Source of the DNA: Akanthomyces muscarius
Taxonomy: Eukaryota > Ascomycota > Sordariomycetes > Hypocreales > Cordycipitaceae
DNA: 64,000 nucleotides
Assembly: GCF_028009165.1 (NCBI RefSeq)
Contig: NW_026611618.1
Span: 1,364,001 to 1,428,000, forward strand
Reading direction: 5' to 3'
In this document: positions 22,136 through 35,125 of the stretch, piece after piece
Numbering within the stretch: the stretch's first letter is position 1
Layout of the letters: every line of letters begins with the position of its first letter
Made by a program: the position numbers and the translations under genes
The notes under the pieces: generated by a model
What the model was told of the DNA's origin: nothing
The model's input: the letters and a program-made list of their open reading frames with translations, nothing else
The model's database searches: none

Positions 22136-24761
22136 GGCTTAGGCGGTGGTGCTAGTAGGGCAAGCGCTCTGGTTGTGTTGCGAAACCATCAACGCAGTTA
22201 ATCACCAAGTTGACGACTACGAACGTACGGTTTGTGAGATATTTTCGTCTTCAGCCTCAAAATTGGGGGACGTATAGCTTTTTACGGCATCCTTTTTTTA
22301 CTCGCCACACTTTTGAGTCCTGATCTCTCCATGCCAAAGAGCTGGTGTTGGCGGTCGGTGGCTGGTCCAGGACTGGAATGCGTCTCGGTCATGGAGTGTG
22401 TCACTTACAACAGGAGACCAACCACGGCAGAGAAATTCACCGCGCTAAACCCGTATCAAGAAAATTTCCCTTGATGCATGTCTTCAGTGTCTCACATCAT
22501 CCCTTTCTACGTACGTCAAGACTTGTGCATAGCTTGCTCTGCGCAGGAAAATGTCTTTGACGGCGGCACGTCATACCATCGTATTGCTGTCGGCGGACAC
22601 TCAGGACGGTTCTCTGACGCACAGTAGCGAGGATTCAACTTGCAAAGACGAAAAGGTCCAGTTTGGATGTGATTACGGGCTTAGCATACGTTTGAGATGA
22701 CTCAGACATACAAGCGATGAACAACGCAAGTGGCACCGCTCGATACGATTCGCACCGTGACCATGAATGCTCCAAAGTCCAAAATTTGTACAAAATTCAG
22801 ATGATTTGCAGAAAGAACCATGCCAAGCAACCATTTTCAATTGAGAACCGAGCCACAGTGCTGGTCAGCGTCCCCTGCCGAGGTTGTGCAGTAAGGCGGC
22901 ATGAGCAAAGCCACACGTAGTGCGCAGCCCAGCTTCCCAGTCAGCAGCATTTGATATCATCGCAAGTTATAGCCAATTAATGCCCGGCGCCCTCCCAATA
23001 CAGAAGCAAGATTTTAATGTAGAGCACATCTGAACAAACCGCTCTAGCGAAGGTCCACGCTATGTCATGCATGCAGCTATCAATATGTTATCTGTGGCAG
23101 AATCGTCAAATTGACAGTCACATACGCCCCATTCTGGAGCCACCAAGACGAGATCCGGGCAACACTCAACAGAATCCATGACGAAAAGACATACAACTCG
23201 GTTTTCACGGGCATTGAGAAAGAAAAGGCTGGACGTGAGCGGGGAAGTGCAATAACTGACATGGCAAGTTGGTTACACCAAGCCAAAAGACAGCCCACCC
23301 ACAAAGAGAGCATATGTTTGACCAGAGCAATGTAGAAGATCAAAAGCTTCCTTACTTGACAAATAAGCTATCATTGCGCTTTATGCAAAACACCTCATTC
23401 AAATCTCTCCCATTCAAGGTAATCATTTAGCCTCGGTGTTAGCTACTGATGGGGGCAAAATGTACTATAGGCTGATCTCGTCCCCCGCAACACGACTGAA
23501 AATCCCAGGCTTATTTTCCGCCACTGGTCTTGCGTGTAGTTATATCCTGCGAAGCCATGCTGGTTGTATTAAAACTGCAGAAAGAGGTTACAAAAGAAAC
23601 TTGCAAAAACAAGACAATCTAATCGCAAAAACACGTATAATCAGCCATCAGAAGCAAATTCCGCGAGACAGCGACAAAGCTGCATTGTGGAGATTCTTCT
23701 GTAAATGGAGCTTTGTTTTCTGTCCAGGTGACTGTCGGCGCATTTCGGGGAGCAATAATCCCTGCGGCCTATATGCGACCCTGTCTTGCAGGTCTCAGGT
23801 ACGGGGCAGGCGAGCCGAGTTATCCGGTATGGTTTTTATTACATTATTTATATGCGCAACATCAATCATACTATACGCTATAATCTATCTCATCGAGCAG
23901 CGATGCCGGCGCGCCACATCCCCTGGGGTTTGTGGAAAGCTCCATCGTCCCGGGTACCTGACAAATCCCAGCGAGGATCAATTTTGCTGCTGCTATGTTC
24001 AGTTTGGATACCAGAATTGGACACAGCACGGGTTCATTTTAACAAGTCCGCAGTCTCGTGGGCAGACTTGTCCCCCGCTGGATCCCCCATCACAAAAGGC
24101 AGGTCGCCGAGAAAAGCAAAACTGAGACAGTTAGCCCTGTACATACAAATGGCCTAATGAATACGACCAGGTTACTCCATCAAGGGCAATATAATGTCAT
24201 GTATAGCAAATCGCGGAGGCCGTCTCCAACTACTTTCAGCTGCCTCTTTTCCCAGATCTCCGCTCTGTATGAGTATGACCCTGCTTTGTATTGCATGCGG
24301 CACTTGATACCACGGAATAATTGGAGCAGTCCAAGCGAGGACAATAGATTAACGCGACTTGCGGGCCCATAAACTACCATTCAGAACCATCCACATATCC
24401 ATGCCCGAGAGACATCGGTATACTCATCTCCATCCCAGGGACCCGTGCGGGTTTTTGCCGGATGACATCCGCAGCTTGAACTACACTAAACGCACATATG
24501 CATCTACATGTCTTCAGAACTCCAGCTCATGAATCCAGTTTAATGCCTCTAGGTGCGTTGATGTGTATTCAAGAGGGCCCATGGATGCGCTTTTGCCCCC
24601 GGCATCTTTCCTGCGAGCATGGGGTTGCGGCGATGCGTCCAGTGGCAAATGAGGCCAGGCTTTCCATCGGTATTAGGGCAAAAACTATTTAACCTATTGT
24701 ATTCCTTCTCGTTGGAATCGAAACTTTTCCCCATCAGTTGCGATTTGCTTCTTTCCTCGAC
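22136..24761. other. 2.6-kb gene-poor region
   Basis: No recognised gene. The longest open frame (23436-24125, plus) codes for a low-complexity, Cys/Arg/Ser-mixed sequence without a domain, and is probably chance. Base composition is lower in G+C than in the coding parts. A TATTTAA box at 24686 belongs to the next gene. The stretch may be regulatory or degenerate sequence. Confidence 0.45.
24686..24692 (+). promoter_or_regulatory. TATA-like box of the secreted DUF7029/DUF7223-like gene
   Basis: TATTTAA lies 70 bp before the ATG at 24762, a plausible core-promoter distance. Confidence 0.4.
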
Positions 24762-27746
24762 ATGATGCTTCCTTCCTCGCTCTTTGTGGCGTTTTCCGTC
24801 CTCGCGACCACCGCGAGTTCGCGCGAAGGCCTTCACAAGGCGACGTACGGGCTCTTGCAGGTTTCCCCATCCTTTTCTGGTAAAGGCGTCTCCCTTTACC
24901 CGGCTCATCATCCTGACCATGATCCGTACGATCTGGAGCACCTGACCCCAAAGCTGGAGAATGAGCTATACTATAGCCAGGAGGGTCATAGACGTGAGTA
25001 AAGTCAACCCCGATCTCATCCATGTGCGCCAAGGCTTACTGTATTAGCTGCCATGCATGGTGCCAAGCACAGCAACATGAAGGCCGTTTTCAATCACCCT
25101 ACGGTTGTGCTCGACTACAGCAGCCACCTCACCTCTCTACAGTGTCCAGCCAGCGGCATAATGAAGGCCTGTTTCCGGCCTGAAGCGTTTGAGCACGTCC
25201 AGAGCACCTGGAATATTAGCGTGCTCAGCATCGTGACGTATCATGTCGGGTGCGGTGATGAGTACAACGGACAGCGTTCCTACTTCGTGGCCGAAAGCCT
25301 ACAGTTCGACGTCAAGTCTTCGTGCGTGTCGCTGAATGCCACTTCCATCGACCACGAGCATGCACTTTCTTCTGGTGAGATTACCTGGGGAACCTACGAA
25401 CATCCCGAGTACAGGAAAAGGGTGCCTGTCAAGGGCCATGTTCGCGTAACACGGCGCACTGCTTCGCAGCGTGAGACGTCGAGCATGTATAGGCGAGACG
25501 ACGGAAACGAGACAGAGGTGGACTTGGATGATCTCCTGGGCGATCCTGGCACAGACGACGAGGCGGACAGGGGCGAGTCGATTGATCTCAACAACAATGG
25601 CTCGGCTTTGGTGGACTTTTTCGGGACTGACAACTTTGACATGAGCGACATTGCGGATCCGGTGCCCCAGGATGAAGACCTGGACTTCATCAAAGAGGAC
25701 GGCAAGGTCGGCACGGACGAGGAAGAGAATAGCCCCAAGCGGTTTCGCCAGCGGGCCTCTCCTTCTCTATGGGATGCACGGGACAGCCATTTGCGCCTCG
25801 AAGATCGCGGCATTGTAGAGTTCTTCCAGGGTCTCTACAACGGTGTCAAGAGTTTCTTTCAGGTGAGTGAAGACCATCTCTGGCCAGCCCCCCTGTAGCT
25901 TGTCGCCCGGCACTAATCTCCACATCTGTGTGTAGAGTATTGGCGACTTTTTCAAGCAGGCTGTAAGCCTCATCACCTCTGTCGGCAAGATCATCGTCGC
26001 GTCAGCCATCGTGGCTGCCAAGCTGATTGCCGTTCCATTTGGTGTGCCATTTGATCATTCCTACCACAACGACTTCAGGTTTACGCATAATGTCGTCGGC
26101 GAAGCCAGTAATCGCCCTCCCAAGATTTTTGGCTACGAGGACGGCTTCAACCTCGCCGGCACCGGAGGTATCTTTTCAATCCAGTGCGCCAAGTGCGGTG
26201 TCCACGGCGACTTCTCCGTGGATGGTCGGCTGGCTTTTAGTCTCAAGGACGGCATCACGGACGGCAGGGTTTCCCTGACCAACAATGATCCCTTCACGGT
26301 CGATGCCGTTTTTGGCATCACGCTCGAGGTGCAGTACGACAAGTCGGTCAAGGGCTTCGACAAGCAGATCGCGGCCGTGCCTCTGAGCCCCCTCACGATC
26401 CCCGGCATTCTCACCCTCGGACCGCAGCTGGCACTCAGTGGCGCTCTGGATCTTGTTTTGAATGGTAAGGCAGAGCTACTCATCGGCGGCAGCCTCGTCA
26501 TGAACCCGGGTACAGCGGCGCTCAGCCTGGTGAAGAAGGAAGACAACAAGCTTGACGGGTTTCAAACGACCTTTACGCCCGTGGCCAAGGTAAGTACAAC
26601 CACAACACCCACCCCGTACACTGCAATACTGGATGGATGCTGACGCTATGCCTCGGGACCTAGTTCACCGGTACCCTCACCGCAGCTGTCGAACTCGGTC
26701 TTCCCGTCACGCTTGAGGTCGGTATCGATGTCCTGAACGGCAAGTTCAAGAAGACGGTGGGACTGGTGAACAAGCCTTCTGTGTATGCCTCCGCGAGCGT
26801 CACCAACGACCCAGACGCCAAATGCAACAATGGCGTGGAGCTCCGTGCAGGAGTCAAGAATCGCATTTATGTGCAAGCCCTCGAGCTCTGGGACTATGAC
26901 ATCCGAACAGATATTCTCTACGAAAAGGGCATTGCTTGCGTTACGTATGTTCCACTCCGATTAACGTACACGATGCGTTTGCAGCTTCCTTTTACTGACA
27001 CTTGGAATTTGTCCAGCGAGGATGGTTTCGACACCACCGCTGTTGAGCCCGACGTGTCTGTTTTTGACACCGTGTCCGGCAAACTTGACGGAGCCGACAT
27101 TGCAAACGTCACGCCGCAGATAAATGATGTCGCTGCCAACTTGACAAGCAACCATGGCACCAACGTCGGGTTCCGCATCATCATGGATGAAGACAAGACT
27201 TCCATTCTCGTCTCCGGCCAGGACGGGCACATTTATCTGGTCGGAACCGATGAGCTGTACGACGTGAGCTCGCCGTGGGGAACCATAGATCTCAAATCCA
27301 ACGGCGTCAATCTGGATGTATTTGGCCGCATCATGGCCTACTACCCAGATAAATACGCAAGGCTCATCGCCGATGTCGGCATGTACGAACCCGACAAGGT
27401 CCCTGACAAGGAACGAGCAGCGTATGTGTATGCATAGTCCCTATAAGGGAAGCCATTGCTAACCTAAAGCCCATCTAGTGCCCTCGTCAATCTCAAAACT
27501 GATGATAAAGACTTTGGTATCAGCACGCTGCTTCTCACCAGAAACGGAAAAAATGCCCTGTACTACCCGACCTTTTGCAAGACCGATAAGGGGCTGCGGC
27601 TCTATGGCACGTACATGGTCGTCGACAAGAACGGACAAGTCCGCGCGAACAGCGCGACCGTGGCAAACATAAAGCGCGGCCTGGCCCAATTTGGCGCCGG
27701 CCGGCCTTGCCGAACTGTCCAGCTGACGACGAAGCTTGTGGACTGA
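24762..27746 (+). CDS. Large secreted protein, DUF7029/DUF7223-like
   Basis: Six exons: 24762-24993, 25048-25862, 25936-26589, 26664-26944, 27017-27421 and 27479-27746, 884 residues. The N-terminus is a cleavable signal peptide (MMLPSSLFVAFSVLATTAS). An N-terminal domain with paired Cys (LQCPASG, CGDEYNG, SSCVSLN) follows to about residue 210. Then comes a long acidic, Asp/Glu-rich linker (residues about 230-325) and a hydrophobic helix pair around SIGDFFKQ. The C-terminal beta-rich part has SIQCAKCGVHGDFSVDGRL, typical of fungal DUF7223-like proteins. The organisation matches fungal secreted proteins of unknown function that are expanded in Hypocreales and other ascomycetes. No catalytic residues are apparent. 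Cell-wall or extracellular location is inferred. The fourth intron (26945-27016) is 72 bp and open in frame. Confidence 0.8.
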
Positions 27747-29005
27747 AGAATTTCGCGACTTGAGGGATGTTTCAGCAAGCAAGCAGAAGATCAATGTATC
27801 GCATCGTGCAGATTCCATCCTGTTCATAATTGAAAATGGAGCAACTTAGCCTGATAGTATGTTCTGCTATAGTCAGTAGTTAATAGCACTTCCAAGGGCT
27901 TGCATATGAATCAGATATCTTCCACGCCTTTGCTTTGCTTTCCGTCTTAAGCTCTGACCACCTGGCCACGAGATCTGCTACCACTCCCCGTCTCCGGTCA
28001 TTCAGGGCCAGACATCCAGACAATCACGGAGTCGGCACAGTGAGATTGGCCAAGTGCTACGCACAGTACGAGGTCGCGCAATGCGCAGCATCGTCACACA
28101 GCAGGCTTGCACGACAGCGTTTATTAGAGTTTATTAGCGAGTCATCCGATACCTAGACGGGCACGCCACGGCAGCTAGTGCGCATTCATAAATTGTGAGT
28201 AATGCATGAGAGGGCCCGGATGGCTGGTTGGAAATGCAGGGCTGCAGAGGCAAAGAGGGTCGGCAGCGGCAGCCGAAAATTCTAGCACCTTTTGGGCGTA
28301 GCCAGTGTCTTGATCACCTTAGTAATATCGCGGGGCGGCTGTCGGACATGCGTGCTAACAGTTTTCCACGGGGATCTCACCCGCTGCTGTTAGCATATCG
28401 GGCGGCCTGTCGGGGTGGGGTGCGGGCGGCCCAGGGTCATCCAGACTGATAACGCCATTTTCGCCCCAGAGCACTCAACTCTAATCTCGACGAGCTAGCG
28501 AGCCAACTCGGATGCGTCTGTCAGCCATCAATCACGCAAGATCCCTCGTTCCTGTTTCGCCTCCCTGCCTGGCCCACGGCCCTGGTATATTGCGAAGCGC
28601 ATCGCCCGACTTCTTCAGCACAGTCTCGCGGAATCTACCCTAGCCTGTCTCGCACGGCACTCGCAGCAAACAGGCCCCTCGTCTCGCGTGCTCTGATCCA
28701 AAATCCTTCCCGCATTGCGATACACGGAGCGCTCCCTCGAGCCAGTCCTGAAGACTCGTTTCAACTTTATTAGACAGAAGCCCCTGTCATCCATCTCATT
28801 CGATACGGCGACGAACTTTTTTTTTGGCTTTAGCTTTGCGCAGAGTTGACGCCATCCTACGCTGACAAGCCGCAACCCCGACGTCCGCCTTTTGGCTGCT
28901 CGACATACACGCAGAGCACGCCATTCCACCCTCTGCCTGCCTCAGCGCCCGAAGCAGCCGATGACTGGCCCTGCTCTGCAGCCACGCCATCCTTATTAAA
29001 CGCAT
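27747..29005. other. Intergenic: promoter region of the sulfur controller gene
   Basis: 1.26 kb without a recognised gene. It includes a G+C-rich block around 28380-28440. I did not find a clear palindromic CYS3-type site (ATGRYRYCAT), the known regulator site for scon-2 in Neurospora. A TGGTATATT word at 28582 is a possible TATA element. Confidence 0.45.
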
Positions 29006-31145
29006 ATGGCAGCCCATCCTCACCGCTATCCCTTCGAAATGGCACACACAACCGAATTCGACGCTGCTGTACTGGCGTCCACTGGCAATGACAACAATGT
29101 AGCGAACCAACACTACCACCAACAAACTGCTTCCGCGACCTCTCCTCACTCTCAACACAAATCCCACCCATCTCAAGACAACTGCGATCGAAGACGACCT
29201 GCGGAGGAGGACCACTCCCGCCTCAAAAAGATGACTTCGGCGCTGGTCGGCAAGACCGTCAGCCCGTTTCTGAAAGAACATATCCCAGGCATCTATGCGC
29301 CCGTCGGCAAAGACTTCCTAGATGAATCATCCCACACACCGCCAATATCTGTTCCAAGAGATGCCAATACCCGGTTTTGTTACCGCCACCGTCCGGACTC
29401 AAAGTGCCGGCGAACAGCGGACGAAACCAAGATGGGCATGATTCAAAGGGTATGTTCTCACTCTCGTCGACCTAACTGATCTTATGCTAACTAGCCTGCA
29501 GGATCTCAACAGTCTCTCCGCCGCTGACCAAGAGGCCATCACGCACGTTTGGTCTCTCTTCTCGGCTGCACCCGCCAAGCACCGAGAGCTGATGCTCCAG
29601 GGCATCATCACGCAGTGCTGCTTCCCACAACTTTCGACCGTCTCCCGCGAAGTACAAGAGCAGCTCAAGATTGACTTCCTGACAGCCCTACCGACCGAGC
29701 TGTCCTACAAGATTCTATGTCACCTCGACACCGTGTCGCTGTGCAAGGCTACTCAGGTCAGCCGTCGCTGGCAAAACCTCGCGGACGACGATGTGGTCTG
29801 GCACCGCATGTGCGAGCAGCATATTGATAGAAAGTGCACCAAGTGCGGCTGGGGCCTGCCGCTGCTGGAAAAGAAGAAGCTCAAGGCATGGAGCCGCCAC
29901 CAGCACACGGCCCATGGCAGCGGATCGGCCCAGACTGCCGATAATGTCAACGGGTCCAACAAGCGTTCAGTAGAGGAGGAAGACGCCCCCTCAAAGCGGC
30001 AACGTCTCGATGGTACCGGTCCTTCCCCGGCTTCTCTCGAAACGGAGCGCAAGTTCCGTCCGTGGAAAGATGTCTATCGCGACCGCTTCAAGGTTGGATA
30101 TAACTGGAAGACTGGCCGCTGCACCATCAAGACGTTCAAGGGCCACGAAAATGGTGTCACCTGTCTGCAGTTTGATCAGAACATCTTGGCTACTGGCTCG
30201 TATGACACTACCATCAAGATTTGGAACATTGAGACTGGCGAGGAGCTGCGTACCTTGCGCGGACACACAGGAGCATTGCGAACTTTGCAGTTCGACGACA
30301 GCAAACTCATCAGTGGCAGTCTCGACAAGACGATCAAAATATGGAACTGGCAGACTGGAGAGTGCTTGAGTACCCTTCAATGCCACACTGAAGGTGTGCT
30401 GTCGGTGCACTTTGACAAGGGCACGTTGGCGTCTGGATCAATCGACAGGACTGTCAAAATTTTCTGCTTCGACACAAAGCAAACATTCTATCTACGTGGC
30501 CACACGGACTGGGTCAACCATGTCAGACTTGACACAGCATCTCGAACTGTCTTCTCCGCGTCTGACGACTTGTCTGTCAAGCTGTGGGACTTGGATACGA
30601 AGCAGTGCATCAAAACCTATCTTGGTCACGTCGGGCAAGTTCAGCAAGTTCTTCTCATGCCTCCCGACTTTGAACCAGATGAGGTTCCTGGCCCGGATGA
30701 TAACGATACTGCCTCTGTGCGCAGTGGCCGGAGCGTGACCCCGACACACTTGGTCCCGGCTGATCGCTCTGTGTTTGGTCCTGGATTCGTGTCGGAATCG
30801 CGGCCTCTTCCACCACGTTACATGCTGACTGGTGGCCTCGACAACACGGTGCGTCTGTGGGATATCGCCACTGGCAAATGCATTCGAAGCATGTTTGGTC
30901 ATGTCGAGGGCATATGGGGTCTAGTCGGCGACACCCTGCGCGTGGTCACCGGTGCTAATGACTCAATGACCAAGATCTGGGAGCCTCGTTCCGGCAAATG
31001 CGAGCGAAGCTTCACCGGTCACGCCGGGCCGGTGCAGTGCGTTGGCCTGAGTGACAGCCGAATGGCTAGTGGGAGTGAAGACGGCGAGGTGCGCCTCTAC
31101 AGCTTTGAGGGCGAGACAACTGAGGAGCGGGGAACACCCTCGTGA
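29006..31145 (+). CDS. sconB: Sulfur metabolite repression control F-box/WD40 protein (SconB / scon-2 / Met30)
   Basis: Two exons, 29006-29449 and 29502-31145, 695 residues. A second in-frame Met at residue 12 is an alternative start. The N-terminal region has [14 protein letters not shown] and [12 protein letters not shown], seen in SconB/Met30. The F-box runs about residues 205-250 ([19 protein letters not shown]). Seven WD40 repeats fill about 360-690, each ending in IKIWN, VKLWD or similar. The protein is the substrate receptor of an SCF E3 ubiquitin ligase with Skp1, cullin and Hrt1. It marks the bZIP activator of sulfur genes (CYS3/MetR) for degradation when sulfur is plentiful, and supports cell-cycle progress. 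Assignment is strong. Regulation by CYS3, known in Neurospora, is not visible here. Confidence 0.95.
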
Positions 31146-33812
31146 ACTCTGCCCGCATTTGAAGCTTCATGATGTTTGTGATTTGATTGGTTTTTCGGTT
31201 GGACTTTTTTCTTAACTCGATATTGGCGTCGAGACGGCATGGCACGCGAGCAATGATGGTTTAGATAATGGATACCCCTGTCATGTACAAGATATATGGA
31301 AAAACAAAAAATACTGCATGCTGCTATTTGTGGTTTGGGCTCTCGACATGGCAGGCAAGGTACAAGATACTGAAAATTGGAATAAAATGTTAGAGGGATG
31401 GTGTTTGAAAATGGGAGTCTTGCTTTTTTTGTGGAATGAAGGAACTGAACAGACAGAAACTAGCCAGGGCACCAGTGTGCCAAAAACGCGTGTGATGATG
31501 ATAGACTTGCTTTGAACAATGGCCCAGGCCGAAACATGACTCTTGGTTGCGGTGCTTTTACATGTGACTCCGATCTAGGTGAGTCGTCAGGGCCAGGACC
31601 ACCGACAGTGGCGTTTAGGTCGCGTGTCCAGCCCAATTGCTCAGAAACCTCAACGGTCTGGAAAGCCTGGCTTGCCGAACCTTTCGTAGAGACGACCGTC
31701 TCTGCGCTAAGCCCTGTGCCCGTTTTGGCATGCTCACCTAGGTAGGTAGCTGCACGAGGAGCACCATGATTCCGCGGGAGATTGTTGTCTGACCATGCAA
31801 CACAGCCCCCGGTCTGACAGGAGGTAAGCCAGCCTAATTGTCTGTAATAACGACGGATGAAATCACGCGCGATGTACCAGTAGTACGATGCGATGCCGGG
31901 GGCGCAAGGCCATCATCTGGTGCCAGTCGCTCACAGAGTCACACGGTTGGCGGCGATAGAGCCCCGGAGTCCGGTCGGAGCTCCGCTGAACCGGAGTTTT
32001 CAGCGAGGGTGCGCTAGTTGTGGGGGGGCTCCGGGAGCTATGATGCGCTTCTCCAACAGCCATGGTGCTTTTAAAACTCTCCCGAGGTTAAACTGGAACA
32101 AAGCGGGTAAAGATCGATTCGGTCTCGGGAAAACGCAATTCATTCGTTGGAGTGTGCTTTAGATTCCCCAATTGCTGCTCCTGATGTTCGCTTTCCAAAG
32201 TGGGCAGATGCCTCGGCACAAGGTCCCCCCCCCCCGACGTGGGCAAGAGGGCTACCAAGATGCTCCAGATTGGCGTGCATCGGAACGCTTCGGGCGCTGT
32301 GTTGGAGACTAGTAGTAGGCGCCTCTCCAATACCTAACAACAACTCGGTGTGTGTGTGTGTGTGTCTTCTAGAAGGGTGTTTGGCTAGTCTAGGCCGGTC
32401 AGCCGGCCGGTACGCCGTGACAGAGCCGAGAGATTCTACAACTGGTCTTTACTTGGTAGTTGTGCACTGCGTCGGCAGGAAATAAAGGCATTAGCATGGT
32501 GTTAAATAGTCTTAATAAAAAAGGGTCGGCTTGCGCTGCTCGGCTTAAGGAAAGTAGATGAAGCTTTTTGCAGTCCGTCAGGGAAGGTTACGAAATTATT
32601 TAGCAAAAAACGGTTGGTTCAATCGGGTATAGATGGAAGGGCGCTTGCCTCAGAGTACATCCAATTTTACCAGAATATTGTAGACTTTTCCTGACAAGCG
32701 CATCAGTATCGGTGCACCAGTACAGAAACCTCCCCAGTGGAAGAGACTACACGATTAGGCCCCTTCTCTCGAGTTTTTTGACGGCCAATCCTTGGCGCAG
32801 GGCCTGATATGAGGTGCCGCTGTAGTAAGCCCTCAGCAAACTGTGGAGAGGGTGAGGTGATGTAGATGATGCCTGGTGCATTGGTTCATCTGACTGGCGC
32901 GTGTAAGGTAGTGAGATGTGGGCAGTCTCAGTATCAGATTTGCGGTCCTTTTTTTTTTGTCTTTTTTTGCCAATTCAATTCTATGTGTCTAACAAACACT
33001 TTGCAAGGGGAGGCATCGTGACAAGAAACCGGCCTTGCATGAGAGAGCCGAGCTTGGAATGGCACCGACCCGGGCGCGCCCGTTTTCCCCCGGAACCAGA
33101 ACAAAGAGACGCGCCAGCCAATGCGGCTCAAGAGAAATCGCAACACACCCACCCCCGGTTCTCTCTCTCTCTCTCTCTCTCTCTCCGACCGCAGGAAAAA
33201 AAAAGAGCGCCCCACGAACACGCACCGGTGGGGGAAAGCCGGGGTTTTCTGGTCGGGCGGCCCTCCCTCCCTTATTACGCCATGGTTTGCTCTGGGCTGT
33301 TTTGGCGGGGACCCAGAATCATATGCTAAAAGTAGCTTGGGGTGTGTGTGTCGTCGGAGCGGGCTGCATGTGCTCCAAAGGTCAAAGCTATCGGAGAGCC
33401 GTGACTGTACCTTTTTTTGTCGGAGCCCGGGCTCGTTGTCGAAACTCTCTTCTTCCTCTTCTTCTTCTTCTCCTTCTACATTGTGCACTTTTGTTACTCT
33501 TCTAACAGCAACTCTCCACTCTACACAACAAGTCTTTGCTGGCTTCTCTTGTCTGTTGTCGCTTCTTCCCCTCGTGCGAAAGCGCAGCTTGTAACTGTCT
33601 CCGAAACAAAAGTTACCTTTCCCTCCGCCCGAAACCAGCGTCATTTTGCCTCGTCGCATATCCTCGGAAGGAAAAGAAAAAAAAGAGCGAGTCGCGTCTT
33701 GCTTCCTACAACATTCCTCGACGGTAAAAACATTTGCGCAAAGTGTTTTTATTCGTTACCTGGCTTTCCCTTCGTTTCGAACAACTACCCACCCGTCCTC
33801 CAATCTACAACA
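31146..33812. other. 2.7-kb intergenic region upstream of the succinate/fumarate carrier
   Basis: No gene recognised. It contains low-complexity tracts: C9 at about 32226-32234, (GT)n at about 32349-32365, and (CT)n at 33163-33184. From about 33400 it is pyrimidine-rich (TCTTCC repeats), suggesting a long 5' leader and promoter for the carrier gene. Confidence 0.5.
33163..33184. repeat. (CT)n microsatellite
   Basis: About eleven CT dinucleotides in the promoter/leader region of the succinate/fumarate carrier gene. Confidence 0.9.
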
Positions 33813-35125
33813 ATGCCGAGCCAAACCGACGGCAAGAAGAAGCCGCCTACGGCGGCCGTCAACCTGATCGGTACGTGATTGCATGCGCAAAAGAAGAAGA
33901 AAATGCAGATTCGCAGGAAAACTCGGTCAATTGAAGCTAACATGATTTGTTTTCTGCAGCTGGTGGCTCTGCCGGCATGATGGAGGCCCTCGTCTGCCAT
34001 CCCCTCGGTAAGTTTCTTGGACAACCACCACCAGTACCACCCCAGGCGCAAAAGAGAGGCCCGGCGGGTTTGGCTCCCCACAAGTTTGCAACACACCCGA
34101 TCGCGGGGCCGCGGCACAACGGGCTGTGCGACAAAGGGCCCGGTGACGTACTTGCGGTGCCCGTGAAAAGGCCTGCTCAATTGGCCTCTCTGCTGCAGCT
34201 ACTGGCAGACCAAACCGGAATGAAGAAAGAAGAACCCATTGGTTTTCGCTAACATGGCCCAGATACCATCAAGGTCCGCATGCAGCTCTCGCGCCGCGCG
34301 CGCGCCCCCGGTGCCCCCCGCCGCGGCTTCGTCCGCACCGGCATCGAGATTGTGCAGAAGGAGACGCCCCTGGCCCTCTACAAGGGTCTCGGCGCCGTCC
34401 TGACGGGCATCGTGCCCAAGATGGCCATCCGCTTCACCTCGTTTGAGTGGTACAAGCAGGCGCTCGGCGACAAGACGACGGGCCACGTCTCGGGCCAGGG
34501 CATCTTCCTTGCCGGCCTCGCCGCGGGCGTCACCGAGGCCGTCGCCGTCGTCACGCCCATGGAGGTCATCAAGATCCGCCTGCAGGCGCAGAGCCACTCC
34601 ATGGCCGACCCGCTCGACGTGCCCAAGTACCGCAACGCCGCGCACGCGCTCTACACCGTCGTCAAGGAGGAGGGCTTCGGCGCGCTGTACCGCGGCGTCT
34701 CCCTGACGGCGCTGCGCCAGGGCACCAACCAGGCCGTCAACTTCACCGCCTACTCGTACTTTAAGCGCTGGCTCATCGACTTCCAGCCCGAGTTCGAGGG
34801 CAAGAACCTCCCCAGCTGGCAGACGACCGTCATCGGCCTCGTCTCGGGCGCCATGGGCCCGCTGAGCAACGCCCCCATCGACACCATCAAGACGCGCCTG
34901 CAAAAGGCCCCCGCGCGGCCCGGCGTCAGCGCCTGGCTCCGCATCACCCAGATCGCCGCCGACATGTTCAAGCAGGAGGGCTTCCACGCCTTCTACAAGG
35001 GCATCACCCCGCGCATCATGCGTGTCGCCCCCGGCCAGGCCGTCACTTTTACCGTCTACGAGTTCCTGAGGGAGCGCCTCGAGAAGAGCAACCTGGCCTT
35101 TGTCGGTGGCACCTTTGAGGAGTAG
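33813..35125 (+). CDS. acuL: Mitochondrial succinate/fumarate carrier (Sfc1/Acr1, AcuL type)
   Basis: Exons 33813-33870, 33960-34007 and 34263-35125, 322 residues. Three mitochondrial-carrier repeats are complete, with signature motifs CHPLDTIKVRMQ, TPMEVIKIRLQ and APIDTIKTRLQ. PKMAIRFTSFEWYK, YRGVSLTALRQGTNQ and GITPRIMRVAPGQAVTFTVYE are specific for the yeast Sfc1/Acr1 group rather than citrate or dicarboxylate carriers. It exchanges cytosolic succinate from the glyoxylate cycle for mitochondrial fumarate across the inner membrane, and is needed for growth on acetate, ethanol or fatty acids. The first two introns are short and 255 bp long respectively. The long pyrimidine-rich leader may carry acetate regulation, but I cannot identify FacB-type sites with confidence. 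Confidence 0.93.

Noticed and set aside
23436..24125. 229-residue frame in the gene-poor region
   Set aside because: No recognisable domain, unusual composition and no promoter or splice pattern. Kept only as a note in the region description.
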